14,534 nucleotides of DNA, taken from the NCBI GenBank assembly GCA_900551465.1, contig URWL01000010.1, positions 1 to 14,534 of the forward strand, in the 5' to 3' direction. This document shows, one piece after another, positions 7,074 through 13,128 of the stretch (the stretch's first letter is position 1; each line of letters begins with the position of its first letter). Made by a program: the position numbers and the translations under genes. The notes beneath the pieces are model-generated. The model searched no databases and was not told where the DNA came from. It saw nothing but the letters and a program-made list of their open reading frames with translations. This stretch comes from an uncultured Blautia sp. GTDB taxonomy: Bacteria > Bacillota > Clostridia > Lachnospirales > Lachnospiraceae.

Positions 7074-7169
7074 GGGTAAAAAAATATCCTTCTATAATTC
7101 CTTAGCTATGTCTCTTACATATGTTCTCTTCTTTTCAGTATATTTGAAAAAACATCTTTCAATTTTACA

Positions 7170-7177
7170 ATAGTACT
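7170..7177. promoter_or_regulatory. Single BlaI-type half-site
   Basis: ATAGTACT repeats the arm of the 7046-7073 operator about 100 bp further upstream on the minus strand. No matching second arm is near, so it may be a weak auxiliary site or chance. Confidence 0.3.
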
Positions 7178-7239
7178 GAGACTTTTTTCTTCAAAAGATT
7201 TTATACCCTTAACCATTGAGAACACATTCCTTTGTTTGT

Positions 7240-7270
7240 AGTCATTTTATTCCTAAATGACTGTTTTTCT
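7240..7270 (+). terminator. Hairpin with T-run on the plus strand
   Basis: AGTCATTT (7240-7247) pairs with AAATGACT (7255-7262) over a 7-base loop and is followed by GTTTTTCTT. This has terminator form only for plus-strand transcription. No plus-strand gene lies before it, so it may be chance, or it may end an unrecognised short RNA or limit antisense transcription into the protease gene. Confidence 0.35.
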
Positions 7271-7311
7271 TGATAAACATCAGTGCCAATGTACAAGGAG
7301 CAACATGACCG

Positions 7312-8640
7312 CTATCCTTTATGTATACATTTTTCATATGTAATAGAATTACTTTTTACCCTGTCTTTTATCGCTCCACATTTGGTGCATCTCTTAACAG
7401 AATATATATCTACCCGGCATCCGCCTGCCTGAAATTTCGTATGAATCTTTTGTGTTGCGGCCTCATACTTATGACGGCACACTCTCCTTTGTATACTGTC
7501 ACTGGAAACCTCAGTTATTATCTTATTACCTTCTGTGATAAAATAAGAATCCATACTTTGAAACATTTTCTCATCTTCCCAAGAATCTGTATCAATTTCT
7601 CCGATTTCTATATACTCAACCTTTTGTTTCTCATAAGTATCTGCCTCGATAGCTTCCGGCATTACATATCCCAGCACCGGCACTGTCCCTGACAAAAAAA
7701 TCATCACTGCCAAACTTGCAGCCAGATACCATTTCCTTACTGGTTTTGTTTTAATCATAGAAACACGCTCCCTTATCTCTTTATTTTGTCTCTTTGAAAA
7801 TCCCATTATAAAATGCTTATTTGACCGCCTGCATGCCTGTTCTATCAGCATATGTCCATATCTTACCCGTTCTTCCCTGTCCGCATTTTTCAAAGTCTGT
7901 TCATCACAACTCAGTTCGGCTGTTTTCATAATCTCTTTATAGAACAGATAGATAAATGGATTATAAAAGTGAATAGCTACTGCTAAATATGCAAAAAAAT
8001 TAATCCAAATATCTCTTCTCCTAATATGCGTCAATTCATGCTTCAAAACATATGATATCGCTTCACTGTCTAAATCCGCAGGAATAACTATTACAGAAGA
8101 AAAAAATCCATATGTAAAAGCTTCTGTATGCATTGGCATAAACACAATCCTAACCCTGTGTTTATGCATAATCATCTCATACTCTTTGTTCAGATAAGGA
8201 ACAACTGTACCACATTCCCCTACTGCATACTGTCTTATTTTTTTTAATTTTATTTTGTGATAAACAAAATTCCCGAGATAAAGCGCACACATTCCTCCCC
8301 ATACAATGACACATATCCAAAATATGCCCCTGTAATCAGGTATCATTGTTTGCTTATCTATTATATAAAAAAACTTGCCTCTGCTTAAATGGCGATAGTT
8401 TTTCCCAAAAGCATAGCCATTGATCAAAGCTTCATTGCCATACAGCCTTCCAATCGCCTTTCTGATATTACTGCTTAAAAGAGGAAAAGGAAACAGATAA
8501 AATAACATAATCAATTTTAAAAGTATATATCTGTAACCAGGCGCCAGCTTTTCCTTAAGAAAATTCCTGCACAGAAAATATATTCCAAACGCTACAGTTC
8601 CACTTATAGACATAAATAATAATAAATTATTCACCGACAT
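7312..8640 (-). CDS. BlaR1-like M56 membrane metallopeptidase with a Cys/His-rich sensor end
   Basis: This 442-residue protein has hydrophobic helices at about 5-24, 37-56, 105-126 and 308-326, with a further hydrophobic stretch after the active site. The M56 zinc protease centre is HELTH (H201, E202, H205), with a likely third ligand in AELSCDE (E242). In BlaR1/MecR1 this arrangement cleaves, or triggers cleavage of, the BlaI/MecI repressor after sensing beta-lactam through a C-terminal penicillin-binding domain of about 250 residues. That domain is absent. After the last helix only about 115 residues follow, ending in C388-x-H390, C408, C418-x2-C421 and C438-x-H440, probably a metal-binding fold outside the cell. 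The start is either ATG 8640 or, by spacing from AAGGA, GTG 8634. It lies 10 bp after the repressor gene. Confidence 0.88.
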   Translation of the reverse strand: MSVNNLLLFMSISGTVAFGIYFLCRNFLKEKLAPGYRYILLKLIMLFYLFPFPLLSSNIRKAIGRLYGNEALINGYAFGKNYRHLSRGKFFYIIDKQTMIPDYRGIFWICVIVWGGMCALYLGNFVYHKIKLKKIRQYAVGECGTVVPYLNKEYEMIMHKHRVRIVFMPMHTEAFTYGFFSSVIVIPADLDSEAISYVLKHELTHIRRRDIWINFFAYLAVAIHFYNPFIYLFYKEIMKTAELSCDEQTLKNADREERVRYGHMLIEQACRRSNKHFIMGFSKRQNKEIRERVSMIKTKPVRKWYLAASLAVMIFLSGTVPVLGYVMPEAIEADTYEKQKVEYIEIGEIDTDSWEDEKMFQSMDSYFITEGNKIITEVSSDSIQRRVCRHKYEAATQKIHTKFQAGGCRVDIYSVKRCTKCGAIKDRVKSNSITYEKCIHKG

Positions 8641-8650
8641 CTTCCTTTTT

Positions 8651-9016
8651 CTATTCGTCTAAAAATTCATGCAATTCCCTGGCCTCTTCTTCTGTCAGAG
8701 AATTTCCACCTGTAAATGCAAGCATAAAGTTTTTCAATGATCCTCCAAAGTCTGCTTTCAAAAATTCATGCGTCCACTTACAAATATGCTCTGTTTCTGT
8801 AGTTGACGGTGAATAGTATCTTTTGTTTCCCACTTTTTCAGCTTTTAATACTCCCTTATCGATCAATCGCGTCAAAAATGTCTGCACAGTCTGTTTTTTC
8901 CATGTATGTCCTTTTTTCTGAGTATCTTCCATAATATCGTTAAAACTGATATTATCCCCCTGTTCCCATATGAATTTCATTATCTCATATTCTGATTCTG
9001 ATAAATTATATTTCAT
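8651..9016 (-). CDS. blaI-like: BlaI/MecI/CopY-family transcriptional repressor
   Basis: This 121-residue winged-helix repressor is of normal length for the family. Residues 1-70 form the DNA-binding domain (LSESEYEIMKFIWEQG, then WKKQTVQTFLTRLIDKGVL and the wing GNKRYYSP). The C-terminal helices (about 75-121) mediate dimerisation. SLKNFML places an Asn-Phe pair (N96-F97) where BlaI is cut between Asn and Phe, so proteolytic inactivation is plausible. Its ATG follows GAGGAAAG. The gene precedes the M56 protease gene by 10 bp, the standard repressor-sensor pairing. An operator of the expected type overlaps its own promoter, and a second lies before the downstream ABC operon. I infer that it represses both. 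The signal is probably not a beta-lactam, given the protease's different sensor end. Confidence 0.92.
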   Translation of the reverse strand: MKYNLSESEYEIMKFIWEQGDNISFNDIMEDTQKKGHTWKKQTVQTFLTRLIDKGVLKAEKVGNKRYYSPSTTETEHICKWTHEFLKADFGGSLKNFMLAFTGGNSLTEEEARELHEFLDE

Positions 9017-9041
9017 TTTCTTCTTTCCTCACTGCATTTTA

Positions 9042-9059
9042 TACTACATCATTATAGTA
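9042..9059. promoter_or_regulatory. BlaI-type operator at the blaI promoter
   Basis: TACTACA-N7-AGTA (18 bp) has dyad TACTA/TAGTA ends. It overlaps the -10 box of the blaI-like gene, as expected for autorepression in bla/mec systems. It aligns with the core of the 7046-7073 site. Confidence 0.75.
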
Positions 9060-9083
9060 CAATAGAAAGCCAGAACTTGTCAA
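9054..9083 (-). promoter_or_regulatory. Promoter of the blaI-blaR1-like operon
   Basis: On the minus strand TTGACA (9078-9083), an 18-bp spacer and TACTAT (9054-9059) lie about 40 bp before the ATG. The overlapping TATAAT is three bases further on. The -10 is inside the operator. The palindrome AATGCGCATT (9082-9091) touches the -35 box. Confidence 0.65.
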
Positions 9084-9106
9084 TGCGCATTACTATATAA
9101 TCTTAA

Positions 9107-10156
9107 TTATTTCAGCAGCATCAGATGCTCCGGAGGAAGATACAGATACTCCGGCAGCTTTCCCTTTTCTGTCTCCCGGAAACTGTTTCTTGGACACATC
9201 CACCACAGCACAGTGTCCTTGTCCATTCCGGGTGTCTGAACAAGATACTGATGCTCAAATGTATTTTCCACATATTCTGCCGGCTGGAACGGAATACAGT
9301 TTTCTCCGTCTGCATCCCGTCCCTGAATCCAGTGTCCACGGATTGCCACATAAGAAGCTTCTTCGGGGATTTCCTTCTCCGTCCTGAGCGAGATTCCCCA
9401 GTCCAAAGCAAAAAGATACCGGGGTCCCAGTTTTTCAATTCTGGAAAAATTCTTACACCCCGTAAGCCGGGCCGCCTCTACAAGTCCCGGCTGCTCAAAA
9501 AGCTCCCTTGTCTTTCCTGAAGTCAGTGTTTTTCCTTCTTTTAAAAGCGTAAGCTCATGGCAGAAACGGAAAGCCTCATCGCGGCTGTGGGTGACCATAA
9601 GCATGTCTCCCTGATATTCCTGCAGAAAATCCTGCATATCCCTCTGAAGTACATCTTTCAGAAATCCGTCCAAAGCAGAAAACGGCTCGTCCAAAAGGAT
9701 TACCTCCGGCTCACCGATCATCATCCTTGCCAGTGCCACTCTCTGCTGCTGCCCTCCGGAAAGCTGAGAAGGAAGGTGTTTTTCCAGTCCTTCCAGATGG
9801 TATCTGTCAATAAAGTCTCTTATTTTTTCATCTCGGAATTCTTTTTCGCCGCGAAAGCCGCAGCCTATATTTTCATAAACCGTCATTGTGGGAAAAAGCG
9901 CATAGTTCTGGAAAAGATATCCCACATGACGCTGCTGGGGCTTCAGATTGATATTTTTCTCTGAATCAAAAAGTGTTTTTCCATTGACCAGGATTTCTCC
10001 CCGATCCGGAGTCTCAATCCCGGCAATACAGCGGAGCGTCATGCTCTTTCCGCTTCCGGAAGCTCCAAGGATACCTGTCGATGCACTTTCTGTATTAAGC
10101 TTCACCTTCAGGGAAAAACCCTTGAATTTCTTTTCTATATTTACATAAATGGACAT
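9107..10156 (-). CDS. modC: Molybdate ABC transporter ATP-binding protein ModC
   Basis: This 349-residue ATPase has Walker A GASGSGKS (31-38), Q-loop YLFQNYALFP (80-89), signature LSGGQ (132-136), Walker B VILLDEP (152-158) and switch histidine H190. The order and the QQRHVGYLFQNYALFP style are those of the CysA/ModC/FbpC importer group. The C-terminal part after about residue 230 is a TOBE/Mop-like extension, poorly conserved here. It lies 22 bp after modB in a modA-modB-modC order, which identifies it as the molybdate energiser. AGAGGAAA precedes the ATG. No strong terminator follows before the blaI-like gene, so transcription could run on into that operon. Molybdate over tungstate is assumed from the ModA and ModB types. 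Confidence 0.9.
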   Translation of the reverse strand: MSIYVNIEKKFKGFSLKVKLNTESASTGILGASGSGKSMTLRCIAGIETPDRGEILVNGKTLFDSEKNINLKPQQRHVGYLFQNYALFPTMTVYENIGCGFRGEKEFRDEKIRDFIDRYHLEGLEKHLPSQLSGGQQQRVALARMMIGEPEVILLDEPFSALDGFLKDVLQRDMQDFLQEYQGDMLMVTHSRDEAFRFCHELTLLKEGKTLTSGKTRELFEQPGLVEAARLTGCKNFSRIEKLGPRYLFALDWGISLRTEKEIPEEASYVAIRGHWIQGRDADGENCIPFQPAEYVENTFEHQYLVQTPGMDKDTVLWWMCPRNSFRETEKGKLPEYLYLPPEHLMLLK

Positions 10157-10178
10157 GTTTTTTTCCTCTTGTCTGTTT

Positions 10179-10874
10179 TCAGATCCATCTTCTGCTCTTC
10201 ATTCCTCTTCCGGATACAATATTGATCAGCGCCACGATCACAAAAGACAATGCAACGATCACCACTACCCAGAAACCAGCCACATCGTAATTCCCTGCTG
10301 CCGTCTCTGCTGCAATAGCAACGGAAACCGTTCTGGTCTTGCCCAGTATATTTCCTGCAAGCATGGATGTAGCTCCATATTCACCAATGGCTCTGGCAAA
10401 AGCCAGCACTGTGCCGGATGCGATCCCCGGAGCTGCTGTAGGCATGATCACTTTCCAGAATATCTTACGGTCACTCATTCCAAGGGTCTGACCTGCATGT
10501 ATCAAATTTACATCCACCTGTTCAAAGGCCGCCCTTGCATTTCGGTACATCAGAGGAAAGGCGATCACTGCGGCTGCCACCACACAGCCTTTCCAGGTCT
10601 GCACGATCTTAAAGTCAAAATTTTCCAGAAGAAATTTTCCAAAAGGTCTTCTGAGACTAAAAATGATCAGCAGAAAAAAACCGGCAACTGTGGGCGGAAG
10701 AACAAGGGGCATCGTTAAGACGCCATCCAGCACAGCCCTGGATACCGGTTTCATTTTCATGATTTTTCTAGCACACCAGATTCCCAGAAAGAACGCGATG
10801 GCCGTAGCCACCGCGCCTGTTTTCAGGGAAATCCACAGAGGAGACCAGTTAATCTCCTGCATAAACTCTCCCAT
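10179..10874 (-). CDS. modB: Molybdate ABC transporter permease ModB
   Basis: This 231-residue inner-membrane permease has the ModB signature PLVLPPTVAGFFLL (about 56-69). The ATPase-coupling loop contains AFARAIGEYGATSMLAGNI (about 160-178), the EAA-type region of ModB. Hydrophobic helices lie at about 15-34, 50-72, 95-110, 150-165 and 200-222. GGAG six bases before the ATG at 10874 supports that start over the Met at codon 5. It follows modA by 12 bp and precedes modC by 22 bp, an ordinary cotranscribed arrangement. Together with ModA and ModC it forms the high-affinity oxyanion importer. Nothing unusual is seen in the protein. Confidence 0.93.
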   Translation of the reverse strand: MGEFMQEINWSPLWISLKTGAVATAIAFFLGIWCARKIMKMKPVSRAVLDGVLTMPLVLPPTVAGFFLLIIFSLRRPFGKFLLENFDFKIVQTWKGCVVAAAVIAFPLMYRNARAAFEQVDVNLIHAGQTLGMSDRKIFWKVIMPTAAPGIASGTVLAFARAIGEYGATSMLAGNILGKTRTVSVAIAAETAAGNYDVAGFWVVVIVALSFVIVALINIVSGRGMKSRRWI

Positions 10875-10886
10875 AGCTTTCTCCGT

Positions 10887-11741
10887 TTATTCCGCTACTT
10901 TCTCTTCTGTATTTTCAATATTTTCCTCTGAGGCAGACTCTTCCTTTTCCTCAGTGTACGGGCTGAATCCATACTCCTCAAAAACTGTCAGCGCCTCTTC
11001 TGTCTGGAGATACTCAAGAAATACCTCTGCCGCCTCCTGTTCTGCCGAAGACGCCTCCTGATCTTCTGTAAGTCCCACCGGATAAAGAACCGGCGTTTCA
11101 AGAGCTTCTGCCGGAGCCTCCGCAATAATTTCCACCTGATCTGCAACAGAAGCAGCATCTGTGGCATATACAACTCCCACCTCATTGCTTCCCTGTGTAA
11201 TTGCTGCCAGAACCTCCGTTACATTTTTACCCTCATTGATCTCCATATTTTCTACCTGATCCATGATTCCAAGATTGGTAAAAATTTCCCTTGCATACTG
11301 TCCCACAGGAACATCTTCCCCTGCAAGAGCCAGGTTTTCAGCCTCTGTGATATTCTCAAAACCTGTCACCTTAGTTTCAAAATCCTTCAGCTTGATCAGC
11401 ACTACTTTGTTTTCCAGAAGGTCTTTCACAGAATCCTCCTTTGCCAGTTTTTCTTCAACAAGTGCATCCATCTGTTTCGTTGCTGCCGAGAAAAAGATAT
11501 CGCATCTGGATCCTTCCTCAATCTGTTTCTGGAGCGTACCGGAACTATCTGCATTATAAAAAATTTCCACATCCGGATATTTTTCATTAAAATCTTTCTG
11601 GATTTCCTCCATTGCATTGGCAAGGCTGGCTGCAATAAAAACATAAAGCTCTCCGCCTGGCTCTGCTGCCTGTACATTTCCTGTTGTAAATCCCGCTGCC
11701 ATCATCCCTGCAAGTGCTATAACCGCCAGTTTTTTCTTCAT
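10887..11741 (-). CDS. modA: Molybdate-binding protein ModA, without lipobox cysteine
   Basis: This 284-residue binding protein has ModA motifs. VFIAASLANAMEEI (34-47) and FYNADSSGTLQKQIEEG (61-77) carry oxyanion-binding serines. DIFFSA (81-86), VPVGQYA (144-150) and VGVVYATDA (188-196) follow. The signal peptide (about 1-25, ending GNVQAA) has no cysteine, although Gram-positive binding proteins are normally lipoproteins. The sequence at the expected lipobox is GFTTGN. The protein also carries a Glu-rich tail after about residue 262 that is not part of the usual fold. It starts the modABC transcript, divergent from mop. How it stays attached to the cell is unclear from the sequence. Confidence 0.93.
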   Translation of the reverse strand: MKKKLAVIALAGMMAAGFTTGNVQAAEPGGELYVFIAASLANAMEEIQKDFNEKYPDVEIFYNADSSGTLQKQIEEGSRCDIFFSAATKQMDALVEEKLAKEDSVKDLLENKVVLIKLKDFETKVTGFENITEAENLALAGEDVPVGQYAREIFTNLGIMDQVENMEINEGKNVTEVLAAITQGSNEVGVVYATDAASVADQVEIIAEAPAEALETPVLYPVGLTEDQEASSAEQEAAEVFLEYLQTEEALTVFEEYGFSPYTEEKEESASEENIENTEEKVAE

Positions 11742-11789
11742 TCGCCTTCTCCTTTGTTTGTTTTAGTTCTGTTTTGTTATGTTTTATTC

Positions 11790-11818
11790 ATTTTATATCA
11801 GAATACAATTCTTGTCAA
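11790..11818 (-). promoter_or_regulatory. modA promoter
   Basis: On the minus strand TTGACA (11813-11818), a 17-bp spacer and TAAAAT (11790-11795) lie about 50 bp before modA. The -35 box overlaps that of the divergent mop promoter. The leader between -10 and the ATG has imperfect 10-bp AAAACA-type direct repeats. Confidence 0.65.
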
Positions 11819-11838
11819 TTTATTTCATCTATGATATA
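11794..11838. promoter_or_regulatory. Inverted repeat spanning the mod/mop divergent promoters
   Basis: TATATCA (11794-11800) and TGATATA (11832-11838) are exact inverted copies overlapping the two -10 regions. A smaller dyad AGAAT-ACA-ATTCT (11800-11812) lies inside the modA spacer. One regulator dimer or tetramer here could control both directions. Some of the symmetry is simply that of two similar -10 boxes. Confidence 0.4.
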
Positions 11839-11840
11839 GT
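11812..11840 (+). promoter_or_regulatory. Promoter of mop and its regulator
   Basis: TTGTCA (11812-11817), a 17-bp spacer and TATAGT (11835-11840) lie about 55 bp before the mop ATG. The -35 box shares bases with the modA -35 box on the other strand, so the two polymerase sites cannot easily be occupied together. Confidence 0.65.
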
Positions 11841-11895
11841 GAAGAAAGGAATAATTAAATTTTTTTCAAAATTACAAAAAATAAGGAGAAAAATC

Positions 11896-12108
11896 ATGAA
11901 ATTAAGTGCAAGAAATCAGTTAAAAGGAAAAGTCGTCAGCATCAACAACGGAGCTGTAAATTCCATTGTTTCCATTGATATAGGCGGCGGAAATATCATC
12001 GTTGCCACCATTTCCTGCGCGGCAGTAGAAGAACTTGGTCTCGAAGTCGGTTCTGATGCCTATGCAGTGATCAAAGCCACTAATGTTATGGTAGGAATTG
12101 ATGAATAA
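11896..12108 (+). CDS. mop: Molbindin (Mop), molybdate-binding TOBE-domain protein
   Basis: This 70-residue protein consists of a single TOBE/Mop domain and matches molbindins in length. The opening MKLSARNQLKGKVVSINNGA and the ending VIKATNVMVGI are characteristic of the family, whose oligomers bind molybdate or tungstate. It is cytoplasmic, with a likely role in storage or homeostasis of the oxyanion. The frame is open further upstream, but the ATG at 11896 is chosen because AAGGAG lies just before it and the domain starts there. Its last codons overlap the start of the regulator gene, so both are probably translated together. Divergence from modABC ties it to molybdate supply. Confidence 0.93.
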   Translation: MKLSARNQLKGKVVSINNGAVNSIVSIDIGGGNIIVATISCAAVEELGLEVGSDAYAVIKATNVMVGIDE

Positions 12109-13027
12109 ATTATACACGGCACAGGAAGTGGCTGAGCGTCTCAAAATAAAAAAAACGACTGTCTATGAGCTGATTAAACGAGGAGAACTGGAGTCCTCCA
12201 AAATCGGTAAACAGCTGCGGATCAGTGAAGAGCAGCTTTCCCGGTATTTTCAGAAAGGAAGCGCTTCTCAGCAGGAGTCTTCCATCTCATTCCCTGGATT
12301 TCAGCCGGAAAGCTCTCTTTTAAAAAGGGATTATCTGCTTTATTCCAACGGACTCATCATCAGCGGACAGACTTCACCGGCACTGGAATATCTGATTGAG
12401 CAGATGTCTGTGCATCCTTCCGGACTTCCGGTACTGCACTCCCATCTGAATACTTACAACGGACTTTATTCTCTTTACTTTAAAAAAGTCCATGCCACCA
12501 CAGCCGGGATCCTTCCTGAACATATTCCTGCCCTTCTTCCCGGAATTTCCACAGCCGCTCTTCTTCTCTATGAATACGATCTGGGATTTTATATCCGAAA
12601 GGGAAATCCCCGGAACATTTTTTCTGCTGAAGATCTGATCCGGCCGGAGATTATTCTTGCCAATAGAGAAAAAGGAAGTACAGGGCGAATGTATCTGGAT
12701 ATCCTTCTAAAAGAATTAAATATTTCTGCAGACAGAATCAATGGTTATCAGAAAGAACACGTATCCGACCTGTCTACCGCCAATGCAATAATCAACCAAC
12801 AGGCTGATACCGCCTTTGGTTCAGGGGCTGTTGCCTTTCAGCTGAAAGATCTGGATTTTATTCCAGTAAAAAAGCTTCCCATGTTCCTTGTAATGGAAAA
12901 GGATTCCATAAACAAGCCAGGTTTTTCTGCTCTGATCGACATTGTACGCTCCAGGGAATTTCAAACCGTTCTGGAAATGCAAAACGGCTGCGGAACATCC
13001 CGTACGGGAGAGTTGATGTATCTATGA
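12101..13027 (+). CDS. Helix-turn-helix regulator with periplasmic-binding-like domain, likely molybdate regulator
   Basis: This 308-residue protein joins an excisionase/MerR-like helix-turn-helix (residues 1-52, LYTAQEVAERLKIKKTTVYEL, then GKQLRISEEQLSRYF) to a PBP-like ligand domain (about 75-295). Motifs in the latter are HSHLNTYNGLYS, FYIRKGNPRNI and ANREKGSTGR, typical of the ModE-like substrate-binding regulators of clostridia. Such proteins commonly sit beside modABC and are taken to sense molybdate directly. The start is ATG 12101, eight bases inside mop with AGGA just upstream; a TTG three bases earlier is less likely. It probably binds the shared mod/mop promoter region. Whether it represses or activates is not visible. 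It ends 14 bp before a strong terminator. Confidence 0.85.
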   Translation: MNKLYTAQEVAERLKIKKTTVYELIKRGELESSKIGKQLRISEEQLSRYFQKGSASQQESSISFPGFQPESSLLKRDYLLYSNGLIISGQTSPALEYLIEQMSVHPSGLPVLHSHLNTYNGLYSLYFKKVHATTAGILPEHIPALLPGISTAALLLYEYDLGFYIRKGNPRNIFSAEDLIRPEIILANREKGSTGRMYLDILLKELNISADRINGYQKEHVSDLSTANAIINQQADTAFGSGAVAFQLKDLDFIPVKKLPMFLVMEKDSINKPGFSALIDIVRSREFQTVLEMQNGCGTSRTGELMYL

Positions 13028-13040
13028 TTGTGTTTATTCT

Positions 13041-13101
13041 AAAAAAGTCCGTATGCTCTATGTGTTATTTTTACAATCACATGAACATACGAACTTTTTT
13101 T
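13041..13101. terminator. Bidirectional terminator between convergent genes
   Basis: AAAAAAGT (13041-13048) pairs with ACTTTTTT (13093-13100), continued by CGTATG/CATACG (13050-13055 with 13086-13091) and an inner ATGTG/CACAT (13060-13064 with 13078-13082). The A-run and T-run flanks serve both directions. It ends the plus-strand regulator transcript and the minus-strand repeat lipoprotein transcript. Confidence 0.85.
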
Positions 13102-13128
13102 CATAATCTCTGTTTTGTTTTACATTCC

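Larger units (their letters stand above)
6784..7311 (-). other. 528-bp intergenic region between the protease gene and the lipoprotein operon
   Basis: No convincing gene is present. The region is very AT-rich and holds a BlaI-type operator (7046-7073), a lone half-site (7170-7177), an 11-bp inverted repeat (6951-7001), a possible promoter (6925-6954) and a hairpin (7240-7262). No clear terminator follows the protease gene on the minus strand, so some read-through into the lipoprotein operon is possible. The 29 codons in frame before the lipoprotein have no ribosome site. Confidence 0.7.

Noticed and set aside
7321..7692. Plus-strand frame of 123 codons opposite the protease gene
   Set aside because: It has no ribosome site or recognisable domain and overlaps the conserved minus-strand M56 gene. 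It is a shadow frame.
9017..9106. Terminator after modC
   Set aside because: The only hairpin-like element (AATGCGCATT) has a tiny stem and no T-run on the minus strand; it fits the blaI promoter region better.
11742..11895. Molybdenum cofactor riboswitch before modA
   Set aside because: The leader is about 45 bases of T-rich DNA (A-rich in the transcript) with none of the conserved stems. It is too short for that RNA class.
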